The position numbers were made by a program, and so were the translations under genes. Below, in pieces: positions 1 to 7,396 of a DNA stretch of 64,000 nt; the first letter of the stretch is position 1, and each line of letters starts with the position of its first letter. The notes beneath the pieces are model-generated. The model did no database searches. It was not told where the DNA came from and saw only the letters and a program-made list of their open reading frames with translations. The DNA is from DAIOEK01 sp963708715 (GTDB taxonomy: Bacteria; Chloroflexota; Anaerolineae; Anaerolineales; Anaerolineaceae), in the NCBI GenBank assembly GCA_963708715.1, contig CAVPSU010000002.1:615447-679446 (forward strand), read 5' to 3'.

Positions 1-2
1 CA

Positions 3-164
3 CATGTGCTGGTCGGGGTGATCTGGATCAGCTTTGTTCTGGCTCGATCGGCAACTGGGGGGATTACACATCATAAGCATGAATCCGTCGAATTAGTTGG
101 GCTTTACTGGCACTTTGTCGATTTGGTATGGATCCTAATTTTTACAATCGTATATCTGTTATAA
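3..164 (+). CDS. cytochrome c oxidase subunit III, C-terminal end (partial at window edge)
   Basis: The only frame open from base 3 to the TAA at 162-164 encodes 53 residues ending in a hydrophobic segment with the motif VELVGLYWHFVDLVW, which is the characteristic last helix of heme-copper oxidase subunit III (the conserved Glu and the WHFVD core are visible). The start lies outside the window. Subunit III is a membrane component of aa3/caa3-type terminal oxidases. The next genes downstream (subunit IV and CtaG) are the usual continuation of a caa3 oxidase operon, which supports the call. The protein is cut by the window edge, not by a mutation. Confidence 0.85.
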   Translation, partial: HVLVGVIWISFVLARSATGGITHHKHESVELVGLYWHFVDLVWILIFTIVYLL

Positions 165-315
165 ACCACCCCATTCGGTTAGTCAGTATCAAACCATCAA
201 AATAATCCATTCCAGAATTTGAATGGATCATTTCACATCCTGTATGTTCCGGAATTAATTACGGTTATGATTATTTTGATAGTTTTTAGCTTATTGGTAT
301 ATTTTTGAGGTTGAA

Positions 316-606
316 ATGAATATAGAACAGATCCACGACCAAAAACATCCTAATTATCTCGTTATTTTTGGGGCGCTGACTGCCCTGACCGCATTGGAAG
401 TAGGTGTGACTTTTCTCCCCCTTCCTCGTATCCTGGTTCTACTCCCAATCGCGCTGGCAAAAGCAGCCCTGGTTGCCATGTATTTCATGCACTTGAAAAC
501 AGACCGACCGATCTATCGATATATTTTCTTCTTCGGTATCCTGATGGGCGGTATTTTGATCTTTTCTCTCATTCTTCTATATGGTCCACGCCTGGTAGAC
601 GCATAG
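316..606 (+). CDS. caa3-type cytochrome c oxidase subunit IV
   Basis: A 96-residue protein with three predicted membrane helices (about residues 15-35, 40-60 and 68-90). The segment ALVAMYFMHLKTD is the hallmark of the prokaryotic cytochrome oxidase subunit IV family (COX4_pro), in which a conserved MxFMHL motif sits at the end of the second helix. The usual length of this family is about 95-110 residues, so the gene looks complete. A GAGG Shine-Dalgarno sequence lies just upstream of the ATG. It follows subunit III by about 150 bp and precedes ctaG, as in other caa3 clusters. Function: small accessory subunit of the terminal oxidase in the cytoplasmic membrane. Confidence 0.85.
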   Translation: MNIEQIHDQKHPNYLVIFGALTALTALEVGVTFLPLPRILVLLPIALAKAALVAMYFMHLKTDRPIYRYIFFFGILMGGILIFSLILLYGPRLVDA

Positions 607-761
607 GATGATTTCGGAATGTCGGGGGAAAGAAATAAATGATCTATAACCAATGTGGGTTTCATCTTAAATAGTTGACAATGCCCGTTGCTTACCAGAT
701 CACATAGTAGACAAGCAGAATAATTGAAAAAATACCTATAATAAGGGCAGAGAGAAAATTT

Positions 762-1557
762 ATGCCTTTATTGGAATGGAATTATTACCCAAGTGTTGTC
801 ATCGGGGTGATTTGTTTTGACGCCCTATATCTATGCGCAGTCGGACCATTGCGGAAAAAGATCGCTTCCTCTCAACCCATCAATATCAGAATTGCAATCA
901 ATTTTCTTCTGGGATCCCTGGTCCTATTTCTCGCCCTTGTTTCCCCTCTCGATGCGCTCAGCGATGAATACTTATTTTCCGCACATATGATTCAACACAC
1001 ATTAATGACCCTGGTAGTGCCACCACTTCTGCTGGCTGGCATCCCAGACTGGATGTTCGAGTTAATTGTCAGTAATCGGATTGTTAGAATGATCGCCCGC
1101 CTTGTGACCAATCCCCTGATCGCTTTCAGCCTGTACAACCTGGTTTTTTCGATTTGGCATCTCCCTGTCATTTATGAAGCCGCACTCGAGAACGAAGCTC
1201 TACATATCATCGAGCACCTTAGTTTTATATCGACCGCCGTACTATTCTGGTGGCCTATTTTGAGCAAGAGTATTTCTGTTCCCCATCTCGCATACCCATC
1301 ACAAATACTATATTTATTCCTGGCTTCGGTACCATGTACGATACTGGGCGGCGTCCTTAGTTTTCGCACCATCAGTTCTCTATCTGAAATATGCCACAGC
1401 CCCCCTCGTATTCCCTGGCTTCACACCGATGATGGACCAACAGGTCGGTGCGGTGATCATGGCCATGGCTGGGATGCTGGTTTACCTGGGATTTATTGGA
1501 AGAGCGTTTTATACCTGGTACAATCTGCCATCTCGCCAGAGATCAATTTCCGCATAA
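762..1557 (+). pseudogene. ctaG: ctaG, caa3 oxidase assembly factor, with one frameshift
   Basis: The first 200 residues encode a multi-helix membrane protein with the CtaG (Caa3_CtaG) signature: an early PLDALSDEYLFSAHMIQHTLM region containing the conserved histidines, and later YNLVFSIWHLPVIYEAAL and the HIIEHLSF segment. At about base 1359 the family sequence moves to the next frame: ATG-initiated frame 1 becomes nonsense, while a one-base shift gives a hydrophobic tail (LYLKYATAPLVFPGFTP, then another transmembrane helix) that stops at 1555-1557. This looks like a single inserted base (an extra A in CTTAGTT). CtaG helps copper delivery or assembly of the oxidase. Either the gene is recently inactivated or the base is a sequencing error; the shifted tail is well preserved, favouring error or a very recent event. 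Confidence 0.8.
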
Positions 1558-1656
1558 CCGTAGTCATCTCGTCCGAGACTACTTTTGACTGTAACTCCCT
1601 TTGTATAGGAAGACTGGTCTATCCAGAAATAGTATTATTGGGAGACCTGCAGTTCG

Positions 1657-2175
1657 TTAATTGTCCGTCACAACTGGTACTGTCTTTAGATCACCCACCA
1701 GGTCAGTATTACCGGTCCAGACCCAACAACTGGGATCCCCATCGACGGTTGGATTTGGAATAAGCACCCAGACATCATATTTATCCCGACCTAGTACCTC
1801 AAAGTAATGCCCTCGCAGAAAGTAACCCAACACCTTCGCCTCTTGATTTGGCGCTTTACGGCAATTGGTATCCGATTTCGCGGTTACCTGGGGTTTCGCC
1901 CCCTGTGTTGGGGTGATGGTTACGTTCGGGTCGGGCGTTAAGGTAAGTGTAGGGGTCTCCGTGGGCGGTGCAGTAGTCGGTGTTTCGGTCGGAGTCTCGG
2001 TTGGGGTTTCTGTAAGTGTCGCCGTAGGTGTGACCGGTGTCGCAGTAGTAATGATCCAGCCTGGCGTCTCAGTAGGAATTGCTGTCGGTTCCGGGGTCTT
2101 GTCCGCCCCACAGCTTGTTATTAACAGCCCTGTGATTATAAGGAAAATGATCTGGGTGATTACTTTGAATCTCAT
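1657..2175 (-). CDS. lipoprotein with Thr/Pro-rich linker and SH3-like C-terminal domain
   Basis: The likely start is the ATG at 2175 (MRFKVITQ), which gives a proper lipoprotein signal: a basic start, a hydrophobic core and a lipobox LLITSC. The mature part begins with a long linker of repeated TPTETPT-type units (about residues 25-90), typical of Chloroflexota surface lipoproteins, followed by a compact domain (CRKAPNQEAKVLGYFLRGHYFEVLGRD, then WVLI and SCWVWTG) that resembles a bacterial SH3 domain. The upstream extension to 2262 is not needed. It is convergent with ctaG. A wall- or envelope-binding role is inferred from the fold only; the substrate is unknown. Confidence 0.65.
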   Translation of the reverse strand: MRFKVITQIIFLIITGLLITSCGADKTPEPTAIPTETPGWIITTATPVTPTATLTETPTETPTETPTTAPPTETPTLTLTPDPNVTITPTQGAKPQVTAKSDTNCRKAPNQEAKVLGYFLRGHYFEVLGRDKYDVWVLIPNPTVDGDPSCWVWTGNTDLVGDLKTVPVVTDN

Positions 2176-2567
2176 TTGGCTTGCTCCATTGACTGCTATT
2201 GTACTAGATTCTGGAGCAAGCTGAGTATATACCATAACAGAAAATCCTCTGGGTAATCCCACTGCCGAGCGGATCTTATCCCATACTCGATTGCAACACG
2301 CAATCCCGCTGAAATGCAGAACCAGATCTTGTGTTCTGTGAAGCGCTGGGCAATTCCATAAACAAAAGAACCGGTGCTACCTATTTGGTCGGTAAACTGT
2401 CATTTCAGTTTGGAAGATGTTTATCGCTGAGTAGTGATTCAAAATAATTTTCGAATCGCTCACATTTATATATGTCTCCGATCATCCTCACTTCCTTACA
2501 TAAAATTCCACCTCCGTAAATTAAGTGGACTGGTCCGTAGGCATTATTCTGACATATAACATCCTAA
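2176..2567. other. intergenic region, no gene seen
   Basis: About 390 bases between the divergent lipoprotein gene and the DtxR-type regulator. No open frame with coding character was found on either strand; the sequence is mostly AT-rich and must hold the promoters of the two diverging genes. Confidence 0.5.
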
Positions 2568-2595
2568 TTGACTTATTTTATTATTTGCTTACAAT
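2568..2595 (+). promoter_or_regulatory. sigma-70-type promoter of the DtxR/multicopper oxidase/ZIP operon
   Basis: TTGACT at 2568-2573 and TACAAT at 2590-2595 are separated by 16 bp, a close match to the -35/-10 consensus. It lies about 40 bp upstream of the chosen start of the regulator. The flanking AT-rich sequence could hold a DtxR-type operator but no convincing palindrome was identified. Confidence 0.5.
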
Positions 2596-2635
2596 AAATT
2601 AAGATTAAGGAATGCCTAAATATTTTGGAGTCGCA

Positions 2636-3340
2636 ATGAAATCAGAATCAATCGAAGACTATCTAAAAGCCATTTACCTGATCCTCGAATCGCAAAATGG
2701 ATCCCCGGTGTCTACTACCAGTCTGGCGTCGCAGTTGGGTATCAGTAATGCCTCTGTGACAGGAATGTTAAAGCGCCTTTCCACTATGGAACCAGCCCTC
2801 GTGAAGTATGAACCTTATTATGGCGTCAGCTTATCGCCAGAGGGGTATAGATCTGCGCTTGAAATTATCCGCCATCACAGACTGATCGAGTCATATCTGA
2901 GCCAGAAACTCGGCTATACCTGGGATGAGGTACATGCAGAAGCAGAGCGATTGGAACATGTGATTTCCGAAGACCTGGAAGAACGTCTGGCGATTGCGCT
3001 GGGCAACCCGAGTACCGATCCGCATGGAGACCCAATCCCAGATCGAAATGGTACTTATCGCCAACTCGCTTACCAACCTCTGGCTGATATACCTGACGGG
3101 CAATTGGTTGAAGTATGCCGCGTAATTGGACAAAAACCGGAGATGCTGCGCTACCTGACTGAGCTAGGATTAGTGCTGACATCAAAAGTTGAGGTTGTCT
3201 CAAAAGCTCCGTTCAATGGACCCATTACCATACGATTTGTCGATTCAAGGTCCCCTGTCCAGGTAGTAGGGCGGGAAGTTGCTGAAAAGATTTTCGTCTT
3301 ACCAATATCTACTACTATAACCGAGCAACACTATGAATAA
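2636..3340 (+). CDS. DtxR/MntR-family metal-dependent transcriptional regulator
   Basis: The start chosen is the ATG at 2636 (MKSESIEDYLKAIYLI), preceded by TTTGGAG at a good distance; the longer frame from 2612 has no comparable site. Domain order: N-terminal winged helix (about residues 1-65, with SIEDYLKAIYLILE and LGISNASVTGMLKRL as recognition region), dimerisation/metal-binding domain (about 65-140, including HHRLIESYLSQKLGYTWDEVHAEAERLEH, which carries the His/Glu ligands of this family), and a C-terminal FeoA/SH3-like domain (about 155-230). The length (234 aa) is normal. Family members repress iron or manganese genes when bound to Fe2+ or Mn2+. It overlaps the multicopper oxidase by 8 bp, so regulator, oxidase and ZIP transporter probably form one autoregulated metal operon. 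Confidence 0.9.
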   Translation: MKSESIEDYLKAIYLILESQNGSPVSTTSLASQLGISNASVTGMLKRLSTMEPALVKYEPYYGVSLSPEGYRSALEIIRHHRLIESYLSQKLGYTWDEVHAEAERLEHVISEDLEERLAIALGNPSTDPHGDPIPDRNGTYRQLAYQPLADIPDGQLVEVCRVIGQKPEMLRYLTELGLVLTSKVEVVSKAPFNGPITIRFVDSRSPVQVVGREVAEKIFVLPISTTITEQHYE

Positions 3341-4379
3341 TCCATCAGGATCTACTAAAAATAAACTTGGACGACGCGAAGTTCTCAAACTGGGTGTAAC
3401 AGCCGGTGCAGCTGGTGTGCTTGCAGCTGGCTACCCATTTCTGACAGATGCTTCTGCCAGTACGGATCTCCATGCAACTGTAAATAGCCCCGCGAAACAT
3501 GACGGAATAAGTCATGGAGGCTATAGTGGAACGATCGGAGATGTTGATTTGTCTCGATTTGATCCAACCGAGTTCCTTACCGCATTTGATCGGGGAACCA
3601 AGTCAACCAGCTTGACCGGAGTCACTACCCGCGAATGGAAAATTGTAGCGATTGATAAGGAAATCGAAATAGCACCGGGTGTATTCTTTCCAGCCTGGAC
3701 CTATAACGGTCAGGTTCCCGGTCCTACCTTCCGTTGCCGGGAAGGTGATCTCCTGAGGTTTCACTTTACCAATGGAAGCACACATCCGCACACGATTCAC
3801 TTCCACGGATTTCATCCACCTTCCATGGATGGAGTCGAACCTATCATCCAACCGGGAGAATCCTTTACCTACGAATTCAAAGCTCGTCCATTTGGAGTTC
3901 ACCCGTATCATTGCCATGTCATGTCATTAAAGAAACATATCCATAAAGGTTTGTATGGAACACTCATCATTGATCCGCCCCAAGGACGAAAGCCAGCCCA
4001 TGAGATGATCATGGTCATGAACGCTTTCGATACCACCTTCGACAGTGCAAACGAGGTCTATGCCGTAAATACGGTGGCTTTTCATTATGCCAGACATCCG
4101 ATCCAGGTAAGAGTGGGCGAATTGGTGCGCATCTATCTGACCAATATGACAGAGTTTGATCTGATCAATTCCTTCCACCTGCACGCCAGTATGTTCCACC
4201 TCTACCGGACAGGGACAAACCTAGATCAATTTGAGATAACAGATACCGTCATTATGGGTCAGGGCGAGCGGGCAGTACTCGAGTTCACCCTCGATGAACC
4301 TGGCAAATATATGTTCCATGCCCACCAGAGTGAATTCGCTGAACTAGGCTGGTCAGGATTCTTTGAAGCGACAGCCTGA
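3333..4379 (+). CDS. Tat-exported multicopper oxidase (two-domain type)
   Basis: A 348-residue protein with a twin-arginine signal (GRREVLKLGVTAGAAGVLAAG) followed by two cupredoxin domains. Copper ligand motifs are all visible: HPHTIHFHG at residues 151-159, HPYHCHVM at 190-197, FHLHASMFH in domain 2, and MFHAHQSEFAELG close to the C-terminus. The size fits small two-domain multicopper oxidases or nitrite-reductase-like proteins rather than three-domain laccases. The likely role is oxidation of Fe2+, Mn2+ or Cu+ outside the membrane; the substrate cannot be read from sequence. Its gene overlaps the DtxR regulator and is followed by a ZIP transporter after 24 bp, which suggests metal oxidation coupled to uptake or detoxification. 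Confidence 0.85.
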   Translation: MNNPSGSTKNKLGRREVLKLGVTAGAAGVLAAGYPFLTDASASTDLHATVNSPAKHDGISHGGYSGTIGDVDLSRFDPTEFLTAFDRGTKSTSLTGVTTREWKIVAIDKEIEIAPGVFFPAWTYNGQVPGPTFRCREGDLLRFHFTNGSTHPHTIHFHGFHPPSMDGVEPIIQPGESFTYEFKARPFGVHPYHCHVMSLKKHIHKGLYGTLIIDPPQGRKPAHEMIMVMNAFDTTFDSANEVYAVNTVAFHYARHPIQVRVGELVRIYLTNMTEFDLINSFHLHASMFHLYRTGTNLDQFEITDTVIMGQGERAVLEFTLDEPGKYMFHAHQSEFAELGWSGFFEATA

Positions 4380-4403
4380 TGCAGACAGAATTGGAATACT
4401 CGC

Positions 4404-5648
4404 ATGAATGAAGAGACTGAAATCAAAACTTCTCCACCCCGCCTTCCTGGCTGGTTGACCGGTCTGATCCCAATGCTGGCTGTTGGTTTGATGCTGACAC
4501 TCTTTAGCGTAATCAATCCGTTGGCATTGTTTAATAACAGCTTGCCCCCCATCGAGAATCTTTTCATCGACCGAATTCGGGTAGTTGAAGATGGATTTGA
4601 AGTCAGTGTATTGAACAACGGACCTCATCCTGTAAAGATCGCTCAGGTGATGGTGGATGATGCGTTTTGGCAGTTCGATATGGTGCCGGCTGGAGAGTTG
4701 GCGCGACTCGGACGAGCAACCATATCCATCCCTTACCAATGGACACCAAGCGAGCCTCACCGGATCCAACTGGTTACCAACACCGGACTCACTTTTGAAG
4801 GGAAAGTACCCGTTGCTACGCTTACTCCTCGCCCCGGGTTGAGAGAGTTTGCCGGTTACGGTTTATTGGGGATCTACGTTGGAGTCATTCCCGTAGCACT
4901 AGGATTGCTCTGGTACCCGGCTATGAAACGGATGGGACGCAAGTGGCTGGGGGTAATCCTGGCATTGACCGTAGGATTGCTGGTATTCCTTCTGGTCGAT
5001 ACCTTCCTGGAAGTGTTGGAAGTCGGTGCAAAATTACCGGGAGTCTTCCAGGGAATACCTTTAGCTCTGTTTGCAGCGCTTGTGACCTGGCTGGCGATAT
5101 TGGCAGTCAGCGCCATGCAGAAACGCCGGAATGAAGCATCAGGCTCTGTACGAGCGACTGGAGCATTCCTGGCAACATTAATCGCCCTCTCCATTGGTTT
5201 GCATAATTTTGGGGAAGGATTGGCTGTTGGAGCTGCATTCGCATTTGGAGAAGCCGCCCTCGGCTCATTCCTCGTGATCGGTTTTATCTTGCATAACATC
5301 ACTGAAGGGATTGGTATCGCAGCTCCGCTTGTCTCTCCTCAGAGAGGAGAAGAAGACAAAAAGCAGATTGCCCCAACTTTGCTGACATTTGCTGGTCTCG
5401 CTTTACTGGCTGGATTTCCAGCGGTCCTTGGAACCTGGATAGGTGGATTTGTGTTCTCACCCCTGCTTGGTACTATCTTTCTTGGCATTGGGCTGGGAGC
5501 CATCTGGCAAGTCATTGTGGAAGTGGTTGCCTTGCTGCGTCGAAACGCAGAACGGGAACACACCACCTGGGTGTCCTGGGTGAATCTAGCCGGTTTTGTT
5601 GTCGGCATTGCCATCATGTACTTTACCGCTTTCCTGGTCAAATTCTAA
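4404..5648 (+). CDS. ZIP-family metal transporter with extracytoplasmic N-terminal domain
   Basis: This 414-residue membrane protein has one N-terminal helix (about 20-42), a soluble beta-rich segment (about 50-140, containing VEDGFEVSVLNNGPHPVKI), and then about seven more helices. The ZIP metal-site motifs are present: HNFGEG at residue 267 onward and HNITEGIG at 297 onward, on two neighbouring helices as in zinc/iron ZIP carriers. The soluble insert makes it longer than the typical 250-300 residue ZIP. Family members move Zn2+, Fe2+ or Mn2+ into the cytoplasm. It is the last gene of the DtxR operon; the combination suggests that divalent metal flux is coupled to the periplasmic oxidase. 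Confidence 0.8.
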   Translation: MNEETEIKTSPPRLPGWLTGLIPMLAVGLMLTLFSVINPLALFNNSLPPIENLFIDRIRVVEDGFEVSVLNNGPHPVKIAQVMVDDAFWQFDMVPAGELARLGRATISIPYQWTPSEPHRIQLVTNTGLTFEGKVPVATLTPRPGLREFAGYGLLGIYVGVIPVALGLLWYPAMKRMGRKWLGVILALTVGLLVFLLVDTFLEVLEVGAKLPGVFQGIPLALFAALVTWLAILAVSAMQKRRNEASGSVRATGAFLATLIALSIGLHNFGEGLAVGAAFAFGEAALGSFLVIGFILHNITEGIGIAAPLVSPQRGEEDKKQIAPTLLTFAGLALLAGFPAVLGTWIGGFVFSPLLGTIFLGIGLGAIWQVIVEVVALLRRNAEREHTTWVSWVNLAGFVVGIAIMYFTAFLVKF

Positions 5649-5913
5649 AACAATGGATGGACTATTCTCTATATTTACCCGCCCCGGATTTGCTCTGAAA
5701 TTATCCTCGACATCCTATCTACATTAGGAATCGACGATGTATTTCCCTCCCACGCAATATGAATGTATTTATTGGGATTCGATTTGACATTCAAAATCCA
5801 ATCTAATTGCTCATTATCTCCTACTAATCAGTGGCTGATCATGTTGTAAAGCCGAGGAAATCCATTTCTTATGTAAAACAAGGTGGATTACCAGAAAAAC
5901 CAACCAAATCATA

Positions 5914-7220
5914 GATTACGCAACTTTTTTTCTGTAAATTCGAGTCAGAAATACCCATCGTTCTTTAACAATTCAATGACTTGCCAGAACAATATCGTTT
6001 TCCGATCTGCCACTCCTCACTGATCTCCATGAGTAACGCTGAGACCAACCGGAGACAAGAAGCCTCATTTGGAAAAACACCTACAACTCTCGTACGCCTG
6101 CGAATTTCTTTGTTGATCCTCTCCAGACTGTTGGTTGTCCGGATCGTTCTGCGGTGTTCCAAAGGAAAATCAAAAACCGAAAACCCCTCGGAAAGGTTAT
6201 CTTCAAGCCAAGCCGATAAGCGCGGTGCGGAAGCGGCATACTTCTGGATGGCTGCTTGTAGTAACTCTTCAGCAGTCTTTCGGTCTGGAGCATTGAACAT
6301 GGATCTGATGTCTGCGGCCACCTCCAATCTCATATGCTGTTTGGGCAGATATGCCCCAGCGTTTTGTTGCAAGTGGAACTGGCATCTTTGCCAGGGGATA
6401 CTTCCAAACACCGCTCTCCGAGCTGCTCCAAGACCTTCGTGATCATCGCTGATGATTAGTTTCATGCCATTTAGACCACGATCTTTCAGACTCTTCAGAA
6501 AGGCTTTCCAGTGGGTTTCATGCTCACTAAGTGATACAGAAACACCAAGGATCTGCCTTTCGCCTTCTGGAGTGATGCCTGAAGCCACTAAAACCGCCGC
6601 ATCTCTTACTTGTCCAGCTTCACGAACTTTCTCGTAGCGGGCATCCACGTAGAGATAGCTTATCTCTCCCAAAGGTCTTTCTCGCCATTCTTGAAGGACT
6701 TCATCCAGTTGAGCGGCTGCCCGACTGACCTGCATGGATGATATCTCTATCCCGCACAACTCTTCGGTGATAGCTTTTACTTTCCGGGTGGAAACTCCCT
6801 GAACATACATCTCTGCCAGTGTTGTTACCAGAGCTCGTTCACTTCTTAGACCTTTTTCAAGTGCTGAAGGATAAAAGCCTCCTTCTCGTACCTGGGGTAC
6901 TGCAAAGGTGATCTCACCGATTCGGGTCCGAACCGTCTTTGGCTTATAGCCATTGGCATGGCCTTTTCGATCTTCGGTCCGTTCGTACTCTTCAGCTTGC
7001 AGGTACTTGGATCTTTCCACTTGCATGACATTGTTAATCAATATCCGCATGAGTTCCGGAACTGCTTCTAGACCTTTTTCAGCTAGTTCACTTGTAACGG
7101 TATAATCTTCTTGGTGAGTCATTTCAGTCTCCTATTTTGGTCTGGTAACCTATTTAGGATACTTCTGACTCACCTCTTTTGTTAAGGTTCAGCAATTTAC
7201 AGAAAGAATGTTACACCAAC
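5914..7220 (-). mobile_element. IS256-family insertion sequence, copy 1
   Basis: A 1307-bp element nearly identical to two other copies in the window. Its ends, deduced by comparing all three copies, are GTTGGTGTAAC (transposase side, here at 7210-7220) and GATTACGCAAC (here at 5914-5924); they form imperfect terminal inverted repeats of about 27 bp sharing the inner block TTTCTGTAAATT. Unlike the other copies it has no matching 8-bp direct repeats in its flanks, so it may have undergone recombination or an adjacent deletion after insertion. Confidence 0.9.
5965..7122 (-). CDS. IS256-family transposase (copy 1)
   Basis: A 385-residue transposase of the mutator/IS256 family. It has an N-terminal DNA-binding region (about 1-120), then a DDE catalytic core: LYVDARYEKVRE with the first Asp, LIISDDHEGLG with the second, and the conserved C-terminal segment RTTNSLERINKEIRRRTRVVGVFP that includes the Glu region. 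The reading frame is intact and identical in length to the copy at 55758. It catalyses cut-and-paste or copy transposition of its own element. There is no passenger gene. Confidence 0.95.
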   Translation of the reverse strand: MTHQEDYTVTSELAEKGLEAVPELMRILINNVMQVERSKYLQAEEYERTEDRKGHANGYKPKTVRTRIGEITFAVPQVREGGFYPSALEKGLRSERALVTTLAEMYVQGVSTRKVKAITEELCGIEISSMQVSRAAAQLDEVLQEWRERPLGEISYLYVDARYEKVREAGQVRDAAVLVASGITPEGERQILGVSVSLSEHETHWKAFLKSLKDRGLNGMKLIISDDHEGLGAARRAVFGSIPWQRCQFHLQQNAGAYLPKQHMRLEVAADIRSMFNAPDRKTAEELLQAAIQKYAASAPRLSAWLEDNLSEGFSVFDFPLEHRRTIRTTNSLERINKEIRRRTRVVGVFPNEASCLRLVSALLMEISEEWQIGKRYCSGKSLNC

Positions 7221-7396
7221 AACCAAAATTGAACTTTCCACAACAATTTACGAAACCTGTGGTGTAAGCTTTTAACGAATATAGACATGGTCAAAATCAA
7301 TAGAGTGAAATAAATACAGGTAATATGCAGGGAATCTTCGTATTATTTCTTAGGAATTAAGCTTTCGAGCGAAAACTTGGTTCTTTATGTGGGGTG

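Noticed and set aside
1865..2224. Val/Gly-repeat protein on the plus strand
   Set aside because: It is the reverse reading of the Thr/Pro-rich linker of the lipoprotein gene on the minus strand.
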